Shown: positions 49,630 to 62,860, counted from the stretch's first letter. The stretch: DNA of 64,000 nucleotides from Casuarina equisetifolia (GCA_028551475.1 CM052354.1:27365258-27429257); one strand, 5' to 3'. The notes: generated by a model not told the origin, from the letters alone. Translations and numbers: made by a program.

Positions 49630-50340
49630 ACGTGGGTCTTAGGTTACTTGTGCTTTGTTGTAATTAAGGCAGGTAACTTTTTTATGCTGTAACCTTGTTA
49701 GTTGTGTTGTAACTTTATGGGACATTGCTCTTAAAGTTATTCAAAAGTTTATTAGAGATAAATTTATCAACATAAGGAAGATAACCACAACAGTTTAAAA
49801 TTTATATTTTTAATGTGCTTGTTGGTTAGATGAAACTATTTTTTATTTTACTTAATGTATATGTAGTGTTAACCTAGAATATGCTTTTAGTCTTATCATT
49901 TACATTTACAATTAGACATATAATCCATTTACGTGTAAAAAAAAAAAAAAAGGTTGTGAAGACCCACATAGCAAGTCTCTCAGGGTGGAAGAAGGTAGTA
50001 GGCGTCAAGGGACTCGATAGCTGCCTTTCTTTCATGTAAACAGTATTTAGGCATGACATGCTAGGTAGGCGAGAGGCTGAGGTAGGGAATGAATGCTTGT
50101 AGCCGTCATAAGAGTATCTGGTTAATATTAGGCTAAGCACAGGTAGGAGGAGATCATCAAATTTGTAAAACTTGTTCAGTGTAATACAAGGTCCAGAGTC
50201 CCTTATGATATTGCTTCTTCTCTTCTTCCCTCTTCCATCATAGGTAGGAAGAGAAGGCCTAACCTTTGGCTTGGCTTGATCATGATCGGCCAGTTCAACC
50301 ACTTCGACCCATTATCCGATCCTTAACCAGCACACTGACA
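49630..50340. repeat. Second copy of the unidentified segment at 27490-28240
   Basis: Same order and orientation as in unit II; minus-strand frame 49874-50302 is its counterpart. No domain recognised. Confidence 0.55.
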
Positions 50341-50724
50341 AAGTTAGACCCTGCTAGTTTGTGAGCGCAATTTGACCTTATTGCAGAAGGTACAATGATA
50401 AAAAACTTTTGAACTCTCGACCTTATGAGATATGAGTGAGCATATTTGGAATTGCGCTTTCTAGTTAACATGGATTCCCTGCATGTCAAAAAACTTTGTT
50501 TACAACGGGGTTCACAAGCTAAACGTGATTAGCACTTGTGATGTACATGCTTTGTTCACTGGCCGTCTCTTCACATCGGAAGACCCCAATTGTAAATGGG
50601 GTTGATTTTGACCCCGTTGCAAATGTAGTTTCGTAGCTTTTGAATTCCCCAGCTTACGAGATATGAGTAAACTATTTAAAACTGCACTTTGTTATATTTG
50701 TAATGAATAGTGTAAGGTTAGTAG

Positions 50725-50756
50725 GGTCATTTCACTATGATGTAAGTGAAATGACC
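50725..50756. repeat. Perfect 11-bp inverted repeat with 10-nt loop
   Basis: Arms ggtcatttcac (50725-50735) and gtgaaatgacc (50746-50756). It lies in sequence not shared with the other units; it may be the end of a small mobile element or a hairpin. Confidence 0.75.
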
Positions 50757-50928
50757 ATAGTGCCCATTGTATGCATGTACATGATATGACCATGTGAGCT
50801 GTGTACGTGCATGATATATGAGTGAGCTGAGAGAGCTGTTGTGTGAGCTTTGTAACAGAAAGCAAGCTTTTTTGTAAGCCACCAGAGATAAGGAAAGAGC
50901 TGCCCCCAAAGTGGAAATAAGGTATTTT

Positions 50929-51320
50929 TGTTAGGACTAGTGCCGTCTTTGAATCAAATCTATGCCAACCTTGGGAAAAATTGGGCAGAGTTTCCCCTAA
51001 TATATTGCATTTGCTCCTTGTTTACAAAAGATTCCAACACAATACAAGTTCTGCAGCAAGAGATCTATTCAACTAATAACAGCAGGAAACTAAAGGCATA
51101 ATGGAAATGGTTGGAATGGAAATACAAGCAGAAGAATAAATCGTAGGGAAAGGTAAAATTCAAAAGGGTAAAAGGTTCGTGTTCATCCTCCTCCGCATCT
51201 TCCCTGTCTCTTCCCTTTTCTCCCTGTTTGCTGGTTTAGTTTCCCTTTTCTACCTTCATGTGAATTCTGTCTTTTGCCCTTTCCTTATCCACATGCCTTC
51301 ATAGAGAGTAGGTCTTAACA
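50929..51320 (-). repeat. 3' LTR of the gypsy element
   Basis: Pairs with 56719-57110; a purine tract on the minus strand (aaggagcgaggat) adjoins it. Confidence 0.92.
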
Positions 51321-54300
51321 ATCCTCGCTCCTTCGAATGACCCTTGTCCTCAAGGGTTAATGTTAAAGGAGGGAAATTGGCGACGGACATACTCGATGTC
51401 TTCCTATGTGGGCTCTATCTCGGGGTGCCCCGACCACTGAATCTTCAAGTCGACGCTCGGTCCATCGCCCCCGCCGTACTAAACGACGCTTCAAAACCTT
51501 TTGGGGTTCCACCAAGAGTCGTCCTTCCTCATCCAAGACGGGAACACCAGGATATAGCTGACTTTTCTGCCCAATCGCTTCCTTTAATTGTGATACATGG
51601 AAGACTGGATGTATACGGGCCTGCGGGGGAAGCACTAGGCGATAGGCTACCATTCCAACTCGCTCTGAGATCATAAAGGGCCCATAAGACCTGGGGGACA
51701 ACTTGTAATCCCTCCTCTCTGACAAGGTATACTGGTGATAGGGCTGTATCTTAAGATACACCGAGTCCCCTACAACAAAGGACCTCTCCGAGCGTTTCTT
51801 ATTAGCCTGGACCAGCATCCGTGCTTGGCTTTTCTACAAGTGGCCCTTGATCAATTCGAGCCGGTGAGCTCACTCCCGTAAGAAATCATCCACATTGGAC
51901 TTCTCGGTGAGCTCAAAATTATGGTAGGGAGGCTAGCGAGGGCGACAACCATATAGGGCCTCAAATGGTATCATCTTTAACACGGTGTGATAGTTCGTAT
52001 TATACCACCACTCCGCAAGGGGCAACCATGAGTACCATTTCTTGGGGCGTTCACCGCTGGAGCATCGTAAGTATTGCTCAAGGCACTGGTTGACTCGCTC
52101 AGTTTGGCCATCGGTTTGTGGGTGGTACGAGGAGCTATGCAGCAACTTCATTCCTAAATTACGGAATAGCTCTTCCCAGAACTGACTAACAAAAAAGGGG
52201 TCCTAATCGCTCACAATGGTACTAGGCACCCCATGGAGTTTAGCCACTCCATCCATGAAGACTGTGGCCACTTGGGTAGCAGTAAAGGGGTGACTCATGG
52301 CAAGAAAGTGGGCGTATTTAATGAATCAATCAACCATTACTAGCACGGTGTCCTTACCCTTACTACGAGGGAGCCTCTCAACAAAATCCATGGAAATATC
52401 TTGCCAAGCTTCCATTGGGACCAGTAGGGGCTGTAACAACCCAGGGGACAGAACACATTCAGATTTGTACTGCTGACATATGTCGTATTAGGCCACCCAA
52501 GTCTGGACTGTGTGGCGCATAGCGGGCTAATAAAAATGTTGCTACACTCGTTTCAGTGTGCCCTGAATTCCTGAATGGCCTCCAATACTCGAATCGTTCA
52601 ACTGTCTCACGATCTGATCTCTCAGTGAACTGTGCTACCCACCACAATTTTATCCTTAAAGTGGAGTACCCCTTTGACCAAGCGGTAATATGGCTGGGCT
52701 GCAGAATCTACCAGCAATTCTGTTATGATCTCTTGCATATGATAATCTCCAGCATAGCTCTGTATGACCTCTTGTATCCAACTAGGTTGTAACACCGACA
52801 CAACCAACAACCCTAGACTCTTTAGGTTGGCTGGAAGACAAGATAGAGCATCAACAGCCCTATTTTCTATTCCTCTTTTGTGTTGAATCTCATAATCGAA
52901 GCCAAGCAGCTTGGTGAGCCACTTATGTTGGGCTGGAGTGGTCACGCGTTGCTCTAACAAGTGCTTGAGACTACAGTGATCAATATGGACAATAAAACGA
53001 TTACCCAAGAGATAGGACCGCCATTTCTGCATTGCCATCACAATTGCAAGTAACTCCTTCTCGTAAGTAGAGAGACCCAAATGTTTGGGGGCGAGAGCTT
53101 TACTAAGGTAGGCAATGGGTCTGCCTTCCTGCATCAAGATTGCCCCAATACCGCCATAGCATGCGTCAGTCTCTACTACAAAGGGTCGCGTGAAGTCCGG
53201 TGTGGCCAATACCGGTGTAGAGCTCATGGCTTGTTTCAACTTGTCAAAGGCTTGTAGTGCTTCCTCGGACCACTGGAAATTGTCCTTCTTTAACATCTGT
53301 GTCAAGGGTTGACTGACTTGCCCATAGTCCTTAACGAATCTTCGATAATAGCCTGTCAAACCCAAAAATCCTCTTAAGGCCTTAACTGTAGTGGGGCGCG
53401 GCCAAGCTAGCATGTCCTCTATTTTCGTAGGGTCTGCCTCAATGCCGTTTCCTGAAATGATGTGGCCCAAGTAATCAATTTTCCTTTGGGCAAAAGCACA
53501 CTTACTTCTCTTAGCATAAAGCTTGTGGTCACGAAGTAGCTGGAGCACAATCTGTAAATGTTGCACATGACTCTCCCAAGTGGGGCTATACACCAAGATG
53601 TCATCAAAGAATATAAGCACAAACCTCCGTAGGTGGGGCCAAAAAATGTGGTTCATGAGGCCCTGGAAGGTGGCTGGGGCATTAGTCAATCTGAATGGCA
53701 TCACGAGGAACTCATAGTGACCTTGATACGTCCTAAATGCTGTTTTGGGTATGTCTCGGGGAAATACTCGCACCTGATGATAGCCCGACCGAAGGTCTAG
53801 TTTGGAAAACCATGTTGCCCCATAGAGCTCATCCAAGAGTTCATCAATAACTGGAATTGGAAACTTGTCCTTAATGGTCAGCTCATTGAGGGCCCGGTAA
53901 TCCACACAAAATCTCCAATTGTCGTAATGTTTTTTAACTAGTAACACCAGTGACGCAAAGGGGCTTGAACTGTTGTGAATGACCCCCGTAGCGAGCATCT
54001 CCTCAACCATCTCCTCGATTTCTGCCTTCTATACATAAGGATAGCGATACGGTCACACATTGATCGGTGCACTCCCCTCCCGTAGAGGAATATGATGGTC
54101 AAATTCTTGGCTCGGTGGAAGTTGGGTAGGGGTCTCAAACACATCATCGAACTCGCCCAATAGCCGTTCTAATCCCAAGGGAACCTCAAGCTCCTGAACG
54201 TGCTCAATGCTCCTCAGTTGTCCCATCAGGCAGTGTGGGTGTTCTGTTATCCAACGGCAGAAGCTGGGGCCGCTGATGGCTGCCAATGTAGTACCTTTGC

Positions 54301-56718
54301 TGCGTGCACCTGCTAACACCACCGGTTTCCCGTTGAGATGAATGGTCAAGGTGTACTACATCACAGCCCTCAAGTGGTAATAACCAGACCTCCATGGTGA
54401 ACTGGTGGCCCTGAAGACTCCAACAGAAATTGCTGCACTTAAGATGCCTGTGTAACTGGTGATCCCCAACGATCTTAACCCGAAAGGGTTTAATTTCCTC
54501 CAAGTGACAGCCCAACCTGTGGGCTAATTCTTCATCCACAAAATTGTGGGTGGCCCCTGTACCAAAAAGCATGTTAATGCGGGACTTGCCCGAGGAAGCC
54601 ACTAACCTGAAGGAACCAGAGGAAGAACCCCCAGACATGGCATGTATAGAGAGGACATCCTCGACTACAGGGTCATCTTGGTCCTCGGAAAGATGTTGTA
54701 CTAGAGTCAGCTCACCATCATGCGAGTCCTCACTATCCTCGGAATCAACCAAGAGAAATAAATGTTTCTTTTTGCGTACATGTCCTTTAGTCATTTCTCG
54801 TCACAGTGGTAGCATAGTCCTTAGGCTTGGCAAGCTTGCATCTGAGCATCTGTAATGTGTCTGGTAGAGAAGCGCATATGGTCGCGAGGCCTAGAGGTCT
54901 AACCATTCCAAGAACGGTTCCCAACTGAGCGGGACAGGGAGCCCATAGGAGGATGGGAAGCCCCAAGCGCATCCACGAAGGGGGGCTTGCTGCGAGGTGT
55001 GACCAGCTTTTCTTGTAGCTGGGCTTGGTGAAAAGCATCTTTCAAATCACGGGGCCAAGATAAAATGACAGCGGAGAGCACGTCATCCTTAAGGCCCAAT
55101 AAGAAGATGGTCAAAAAGGCAGAATCTGGCCAGCTAGGATTCTCAGCAAGGACCTGATACCGCACGCGGTCAAACTCTTAGACATAACAATGGACAATAG
55201 AGGTCTGTCGCAGTAAATGGAGCTCGCCCACAGCGCCTCCTATCTCCTCAACCAGAAACTTGTCACACAAATCAAGCTTGAACTGATCCCAAGATACATG
55301 GGCTTTGTCTCTTAGATAATTTCCAACCCATTCAGCCGCTTCCTCCTTAAAATGAATAACTGCATATTTGACTTTTTGGAACTCATCCATGGGGTCGAAG
55401 CGAAAGTAAAATTCACTACTAGTAATCCATGCATGGGGATAAGGACCTTTAAATTTAGGAAAATGAGGACGTTGATTACGGTGGCCAAAAGTACCTGAGT
55501 TGGCACGATCAGAGGAGTCGGGGTCACTGGCAGGGATGCTGACTTCTTGGTGGGGGTCACCCCCAGGGCAGTGAAAACGGGACCTCGCAAAGGGGTAACA
55601 GCAGCCGGTACAGTTGAGGGGGCCATGTGATGAACACCCCCGGTGTAGAGCAGTGTGGTTGCAAGCATGGTGGGGGGTGTGGGACTGGGTATGACCATTG
55701 GGATCTGTGGGAAGTGAGGTTGGGTTACCGGTGGGATGAGGACAGAGGGAAGTGGCCAAGGGGTGGCCGCAGGTGCAGGTGGGGGAAGTAGGAGGAGGGG
55801 TGGGTGAGGGGTGGTGTGCACAACAAGGGAGGAGTGCGGAGGTGGTAGGCTGGTGTGCAGTGCAGTAGGTGGGACTGATGGTGGAAGGGGGATGCGGTTC
55901 GGTGCAGCAGGTAGGGGGTGGGAGGGAGTGATGGTGCAGCAGAGGGAGTTTGTATAAGTGGGAGTGGTGGTGCAGCAAGGGGGATTGGTGTGAGTGGGGG
56001 GGTGGTAAAAGGTTGAGTGATTAAGGAGTGGGGTGGGCTAGTGAGGGGGAGGCCAGCCTTCGGGGGGCCCGGAAGGGCTGTGGCTCTAGGTTCCGTGAGG
56101 GACCCGTGAGGTAGGGCGGCCCGGGTGGAGGGCAAGGGGGCCCAGAGTTGGGGCCTAAACCCAGGAGGGGGCCCAAAGGCTGGAGGCCCGTGGGGCTACA
56201 GGGCCGGGGTGCGGGACCCGGAAGAGAGCACAGTGTGGCCGCCGGGGATGGAGACCGATGCTACTGCCAGTATCGTTGTAGCTGCGGGGCCGCTGACAAG
56301 GTGAGAAGCAGCGTGGCTAGTGGGGGAAGTAGCCAGGGGCGACGACACCTCGTCAGTGAGATCCTTAACCATGATGTAGTGGTGGGGACCATCGGAGACC
56401 CGGTAGGAGGGCGCTACTGTGGTGACTGCCACTGGTGTGAGAGACAACTGGGTGGGGGGTGCAGCGGGGGCCTACAATGGGGTCACGACCGAAGTCGGGG
56501 TGACGTCGGTGGTCGAAGGGGAGGCCACAAGGGACTGCAACAGCTAGAACATTTGGTTCTGGGTAGCCTCGAAGTTGGAAAAACACTCCGCGTGGGTGTC
56601 CATGAGCGTGGAGACCCGGTCCTCCAAGTGCTGTAAACGGGCAGCTTGATTAGCCATGGATTGAGCCCTGGTTTTGATGGAACCGAACTGCGCCAGATCG
56701 GTGGCTCTGGATACCACT

Positions 56719-57110
56719 GTTAGGACTAGTGTCGCCTTTGAATCAAATCTATGCCAACCCTGGGAAAAATCGGGCAGAGTTTCCCCTAATATATTGCATT
56801 TGCTCCCTGTTTACAAAAGATTCCAACACAATACACGTTCTGCAGCAAGAGATCTATTCAACTAATAACAACAGGAAACTAAAGGCATAATGGAAATGGC
56901 TGGAATGGAAATACAAGCGGAAGAATAAATCGCAGGGAAAGGTAAAATTCAAAAGGGTAAAAGGTTTGTGCTCATCCTCCTCTGCATCTTCCCTGTCTCT
57001 TCCCTTTTCTCCCTATTCGCTGGTTTAATTTCCCTTTTCTGCCCTCATGTGAATTCTGTCTTTTGCCCCTTTCCTTATCCACGTGCCTTCATAGAGAGTA
57101 GGTCCTAACA
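56719..57110 (-). repeat. 5' LTR of the gypsy element
   Basis: Pairs with 50929-51320; the primer site lies just inside at about 56703-56717. Confidence 0.92.
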
Positions 57111-57419
57111 ATTTTTTTTAGGCCCAAATCATTCTATATATTTGTGTTAGTGTGTGCATTGATTGTTGCTCCTTGAGACCCCATTAACAACTTCATCGTT
57201 AACACGGGTTATTTGCATGAAAAGAAAATTTTCTTTCTTTTCAATGGGGTGGATGTGGGAAACACATGAACATCTTTAGCAAATGATTTTCAAACTTGAC
57301 TCGGTTAATGAAAAGGAAAGGAAGAAAATGAAGGAATGGTTTAAAGTTAAAACCAAAAGATTCATTAGTCGGGGACTTCCGAGGGTATTATCAAAATTTG
57401 ATCATCCCTAGTCTTGAAG

Positions 57420-57876
57420 GGATACCTCTGCCGTTAGTACAAACATCTTTTGCTTCAACTTTTTTAACATTATCAATAAGGCTTTAACTTTCCCTCTGTT
57501 TAGAGAAGTGGAACACTAAGGTGCATGTGTTATGGGTTTGTGTGTGTATGAGTTGTCTTGAGATAGGATGCTGAGGCATGTTATTCCAGTTTTCTTGAAG
57601 TAATAGATATGCATGTTTTCTTCCCAACCAACACTAATTAACTTGACACCCACTGCCTATTCCATCTCTACTTCGAATTGGTTCTGTAGTCATGATTTTT
57701 TTTCAGGTCAGTTGCTAGTTTCCCTTATGTATTCTCTCTTGTCTGAATATGTTGTGGTAATTAGTTTGGTGCAACACTCAGGTGAGAAGATGGAGAAGCT
57801 AGTTTATGCAAGAGATGGAAAAGAGTTCTCTAGAGCAGTGATTGGAAAACAACGGATAATCTTTGAGCTCGATTGA
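57420..57876 (+). pseudogene. Decayed small secreted-peptide gene, copy 7
   Basis: Most of exon 1, with the start codon and the signal peptide, is missing: only ctctgccgttagta remains near 57427. The donor is also lost (gtacaaac). Exon 2 (57782-57876) keeps the acceptor and the core GEKMEKLVYARDGKEFSRA and VIGKQRIIFELD, then a stop replaces the proline-rich tail. The promoter block with the W-box is absent as well; the upstream flank is a fusion of two flank types. It is a dead copy, useful as an outgroup for the core sequence. Confidence 0.75.
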
Positions 57877-58358
57877 TTTTACCCTGGACCACCTCCTAGT
57901 CTGTAGCATTGAAACTTTTTGTTTGGAGGACGCCATTAATATTATGATTTAACACCTCTTCATCCATGTCATTTCAGCGTGAACCATTTAATATAAGTAT
58001 AAGTGGGATCTATGAATCTTCCTTGCATTGCAAAAGCATTTGTTTTCCCACTTGATGCGTTCAATTGACTCCAAAGCAACAAATTCACCTTCCACCAAGA
58101 ATGAACTTTGACAGTCTTTTTCATAGGGATTTCCAATTGTAGAGTCGTAACTTGCAGCTGGTTAAACAGCACGGCTAAACTAGATAACAATAAAGAAAAC
58201 TTACATGAGCCTGACATGAGCCTGACATGCAGTTCATACATTTTCAATGGCAACCTCGATTTATTATGGTGTCCCAAGTTCAAGAATGCAACAGCATCAA
58301 TGGAACATTTTGGTTTTAGAGCTATCTACAAATCAACATACTGCAATCACCTATAACT

Positions 58359-60848
58359 TGTTGGATGCGACTTGAACTCTCAAAGGAGTTTCGCATGATT
58401 TAGGAGTCCATATTTTACATGGATTGCGAAAGGAAAGAGTTCCTGTCCCACAGAAATTAGAATAGAAGAATTGTGTGTCCCACATTGGTTAGAGAACCAA
58501 CCTGTAGGAATTAGAAGGCCTATAAAAAGGAGTCTATGTAGTCCCTAGGGAGATATAGAAGAACCTAAGCGGTAATACTAATAACCAAGTGTTGGGTTAT
58601 TTGCTGAGTATTACAAAGCTAAGGTTGTGAAAGTTTCTCAGTCTTTTCTCTGTCAAAAGACTGAAGTTGTAATAGTTGAATTTTTTAATGGAAGAAAAGG
58701 GAGTAGGACATGGTTGGTCTGAACCCTTAAAATCTCTTGTGTTGGCGTGTGTGCATATGTGTGCTTTGATCGCTTGTGGGGTAATTGTGCCGGCAAATTC
58801 CTAACAAGTGGCATCGGAGCCAGGTTGAGACTCTGGTCAAAGCGAGGTACGAGTCAAGTTAGATTGCGCAACGCCAACAGTTGAGGGAGGATCGTGCTCT
58901 ACACGATTAGCAGTTTGATTGGTCACTCTATCAGGTCAGATCTATTTTGGGTGTTTCTTAGCACAGCTTGTGGATTTATTTTTGTTGAGTAGTGACCTAG
59001 TAGAAGTAGAAGTAGAAGTATTTGCTATCATGGATGAGAATAAGTATGGTGTTCCTTTGTTCGATGGCAAGAGTGATTTCAATTTGTGGAAAGTTAGTAT
59101 ACAAGATCTGTTTGTACAACAAGGTCTTGAAGAGGCTCTAGAGGAGCAAAAGCCAGACGGTGTGGGGGAGAAGATATGGAAGTAAAAACAAAGGAAGGCC
59201 TTAAGTACAATTAGAATGATGATCTCTCCAAACATTAAGCACAAGGTGTTGAATGAAGAGACACCTACAGATTTGTGGAAGAAGTTGGAGAGTGTTTATG
59301 CATCGCAATCGCTGACGAACAAGCTATGTCTCAAGATGGAGCTTTACTCACTGAAGATGGATGAAGGTATGAATCTCCATGATCACGTGAATAATTTTGA
59401 AAAGGTAGATGCAAAATTATCTCATTTGTTAAGTAATGAAGAACAGATGAGAGAAGAAGAGAAGGCTCTACTTTTATTATCGTCTTTGCCAAAATCGTAT
59501 AAGTCCTTTGTTCAGTCTTTACTGGTGGGAAAGCCAACACTAACGATGGATGATGTGACTGCATTATTACGTGATAATGAGAGATTAATGGGAGAAAAGA
59601 ATGAAGATCGTGAGACATCAGTGTTAGCTGTAGGGAGTTCTTTTCGAGGGAGGACTCCAAGGGGTAGAAGCAGCTCGAGAGACAGGTCTAAGTCGAGGCA
59701 GAGAAACCCTTATGAAGATAAAGAATGCTATTATTGCAAAAGGAAGGGTCACATAAGAGGAAATTGCAAGAAAATGTTAGAAGATCTTGCAGAGCTTAAG
59801 AAGTTGAAAGATGAGGACTCGAACATACAGATCTGTGCTGCGGATGATTCTGAGATTCTTCCATTGCCTTTGGAAGATGGGAGGTCACATGTAATAAGTG
59901 ACAAATGGTTGTTGGATTCCGCTTGCAGGTGCTCATATATGTAGGGAAGAAGCCTGTTTTGATATCTTGAAGAAAGGAGGGGATCTTGGCAACATCATTG
60001 CAGGAGACAAAGAAAAGATAAAGATTAAAGGTGTTGGTACTATCAGATTTAAGCTTCATAATGGTGATGTCAAGAGTTTGTAGAATGTGAGGTATGTACC
60101 ATTTTATGGCTACAATGTTATAGCTGTGGGAGAGTTAGCTACACGTGGGTATTCATACATTGGAAGAGGTGATTGGCTCAAGATATTCAAGCACGGCAAA
60201 GTTATTCTTCAAGGTAGGAAGAGAAGAGGCAAGAATATTTATTTTCTTGATGCTCAAGCTATTCAGAAGAAAAGTGAAGACAACGTAGTAATGAAGCTGA
60301 CAGGAATTCTATCCAAGCACAAAAAGACCAAAGAAAACAGGCGCATGAAGTTTTCTGAAGATGTGAAGGTGTTTGAGATTTCTTCGTCGAGGGAGGAATT
60401 GTTGGATGCAACTTGAACTCTTAAAGGAGTTTCGCATGATTTAGGAGTCCATATTTTACATGGATTGGGAAAGGAAAGAGTTCCTATCCCACAGAAATTA
60501 GAATAGAAGAATTGTGTGTCCCACATTGGTTAGAGAACCAACCTGCACGAGTTAGACAACCTATAAAAAGGAGTCTATGTAGTCCCTAGGGAGATATAGA
60601 AGAACCTAAGCGGTAATACTAATAACCAAGTGTTGGGTTATTTGCTGAGTATTACAAAGCTAAGGTTGTGAGAGTTTCTCAGTCTTTTCTCTGTCAAAAG
60701 ACTAATGTTGTAATAGTTGAATCTTTTAGTGGAAGAAGAGGGAGTAGGACATTGTTGGTCTGAACCCTTAAAATCTCTTGTGTTGGCATGTGTAGCGTAT
60801 GTGTGCTTTGATCCCTTGTGGGGTAATTGTGCTGGCAAATTCCTAACA
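58359..60848 (+). mobile_element. Short Ty1/copia-like LTR element with gag and protease only
   Basis: LTRs at 58359-58806 and 60400-60848 (TGTTGGATGC to CCTAACA), about 5% different by eye. Perfect 5-bp target repeat taact (58354-58358, 60849-60853). Primer site tggcatcggagcc at 58809; purine tract gagggaggaa before the 3' LTR. The interior codes a copia gag (LFDGKSDFNLWKVSI, CCHC knuckle YYCKRKGHIRGNC at about 59730-59770) and the start of a protease region up to about 60400. No integrase, reverse transcriptase or RNase H part is seen, so it depends on other elements for mobility. It has a few breaks and is a fossil. Confidence 0.9.
59030..59944 (+). mobile_element. gag region of the short copia-like element
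   Basis: Starts MDENKYGVPLFDG and holds the retrotransposon gag core (DEGMNLHDHVNNFEK, LLSSLPKSYKSFVQSLL), an arginine/serine-rich linker, and one CCHC zinc knuckle. It ends at the border to the protease (DKWLLDSA). Broken; listed as a part of the element above. Confidence 0.85.
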
Positions 60849-61019
60849 TAACTTGACTTAAAATACCCATCCTCTTCCACGTGATCTACTTCTCCTTGCT
60901 GTAAAATTTGGAAAAAAATGTGCAATACATTATTCTCTTCCTATTTGAAAAAGGGTTCGTTCTAGCAATTCTTTGATAATAACTGGTTAAGCTTGATCAT
61001 CCTTAGCAGTTGAAGCAAT

Positions 61020-62860
61020 TCAAACGGCTCTATAGCATGTCCTCTTAGCTGCACGAACAATATCCTCAACCTGTACAACGGACAAGAAAAAAATAACTTC
61101 TAGGATGAAACCATTTAAAGCTACTTCATTTAGTATTCTCTAGAATGCAGCCATCAAAAGGTTTGTAAACGTGTTCATGTTTAGGTGCTCAGAAGGGTGA
61201 TTGGTTTTGATTATGGTAACTTCAGAGACACATGCTTCTAACGGTAAAACAAGCATTTACCTTTTGCCTCCCGAAAACTAGAAATGCATCATTAAACTTT
61301 TCCATAGTAGTCACCAGATGTCAAACTTGATTCCTTCTCCCAAAGTGTCAGAAATCTATAGCAAGTAATTATATTGGCTTCACCATTGTCCAATCTAACT
61401 ACCATCTGAATGATTCAGTGTTAAAATCACTATATTGATTACAGTATCTTCCAGTGTCGCCTTGGAACCAATATTTGCCCAACTAAATAAAGGTTACTAA
61501 CACCTCAAAAAAGCACTATGGATGTAGAATTCTCTTCATAATTTAGAGGGCTCTAACGAGTATAAATGAAGATCATTTTGCAGAATCAAAGAGAATCCAT
61601 TGACAGAAACCTGTGGAAGAGCCGTCCTCTCAAGATTTGAAGCATAGGGCATTGGAACATCAGCTCCAGCAATCCTCTCAACAGGTGCATCCAGATACTC
61701 AAAGCTCTCCTCGATCACAGATGAACTGCAGAAAGAAACATATTAAATGGGCAAATAATTGGGGAAGAGGAAAAAAAAAGTAAACAGCAACAGCTACATT
61801 TCTGTAGATGAGGAGGTAACCAGATCTCAGCGCCAACGCCATGTTGAGGAAACCCTTCCTCAACAGTCACCAGTCACCAGTCTATTAGTCTTGCGTACCG
61901 AAGCAATGATTATTGCTCTATCAAGAGGGCGGATTGATCGAAAGTTTATAACCTGCATCTCGTGGTAATTATTTCCCTCCTACAACAAAGGTTGGCATTT
62001 ACAATAGCAGTGCCAAAAATTACAGAGCACCGGGGGACTTGAGAGTTACCTCAGAACTAATTCCTTCCTTTGCAAGAATCTCAGCTGCCTAAGAAATTTC
62101 CACCCGATTTAGTTCCAGAGAAATATAATAATGACTTAAGCAGATAATATCATAGCTATAATATGTTGATAAACTCATTTTGAATTAAATCTAAATAACT
62201 TAAGAACACTTCTAAAAAAAATGGTTTTAGCTGCACAAAAATCGTCTCAATTCTTGACCATAAAATTTTTAAAAATGATATTGAAAAGCAGAACATTATT
62301 GCATTGCATGCAGGCAAAAAATGCTATTACTTGACAAATTTTAGACATCCAAAAGAATGGTTCACCACAGCTTCAAGAAGGGCAACAAACCTGGAGAGCA
62401 TAACCTACCATCTTTCAGAAAGCAGTGACCGTTACATCCTTTCCTTCTCTCTCTATCTGTCAACAGAGAATAATAGAAAAGAAAAAAAAAAAAGAGAGAT
62501 AGGGAATCAATTATTGCCAGTAATGTAAATAGACAACAGCAACCAACTTAAGCGTAAAATACCTTGGCTTTCCCTATTGGAAGGCAAAAACTGGAATCAA
62601 GAGCTTCTTCTGGAACAGGAAAAGACTCTCCATAACTGCAACTCCAAATTGAGATCAACGATCAAGAAGTCAGCGTCACTGGCAAAAATGCCTCACAAAA
62701 TTACATTTCTGCCAAAAACAACTCACAGAAACTCATTTTCAAGGAAAACAACAGGGTCAGGATCCCTAATGGCAGCTTTTATCAGGCCTCAAGCATCTTC
62801 CGATGAGTATGGAGCCAGCACCTTCAAACCAGGACATGAACCATACCAAGCTGCATGACA
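61020..62860 (-). pseudogene. PDHB: PDHB pseudogene: mitochondrial pyruvate dehydrogenase E1 beta, C-terminal half
   Basis: Seven exons are seen on the minus strand: 62860-62727, 62635-62563, 62456-62391, 62088-62050, 61952-61821, 61725-61611 and 61070-61020. They encode the C-terminal half of the E1-beta subunit ([92 protein letters not shown]), which decarboxylates pyruvate with E1-alpha in the mitochondrial matrix. Splice sites are kept, but the copy is broken: an in-frame TGA in each of two exons (after SSEDA, and TAF-stop-KMVG), and a 7-bp tandem duplication (ggtgact) that shifts the frame at LVTVEEG. Upstream exons are not found in 62861-63690, so it is also 5'-truncated. The last exon is the source of the fragment at 48876. 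Confidence 0.88.

Larger units (their letters stand above)
50929..57110 (-). mobile_element. Ty3/gypsy LTR retrotransposon, broken
   Basis: LTRs of 392 bp at 50929-51320 and 56719-57110 (plus strand TGTTAGGACTAG to AACA), about 21 differences by eye (about 5%). Perfect 5-bp target repeat atttt on both sides. Primer site next to the right LTR on the minus strand: tggtatccagagcc (tRNA-Met type). Parts on the minus strand from right to left: proline-rich gag (about 56130-54790), protease region (about 54700-54350), reverse transcriptase and RNase H (about 54010-52650; YRALNELTIKDKFPIP, FFDDILVYS, YLSKALAPKHLGLSTYEKEL), integrase (about 52500-51850) and a C-terminal region with [14 protein letters not shown]. 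The last points to a chromovirus, perhaps Tekay-like. It has roughly eight to ten breaks and is a fossil. Confidence 0.93.
48965..61100. repeat. Tandem array unit III (interrupted by gypsy and copia-like elements)
   Basis: Starts with the third copy of the kinase 3' flank (48965-49620), continues with the copy of 27490-28240 (49630-50340), holds the decayed peptide copy 7 (about 57420-57876) and reaches PDHB 3' UTR and last exon at 60850-61100. Here the PDHB intron continues (ggatgaaacc) instead of jumping to the kinase flank. Gypsy (50929-57110) and copia-like (58359-60848) elements account for about 8.7 kb. Confidence 0.7.
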
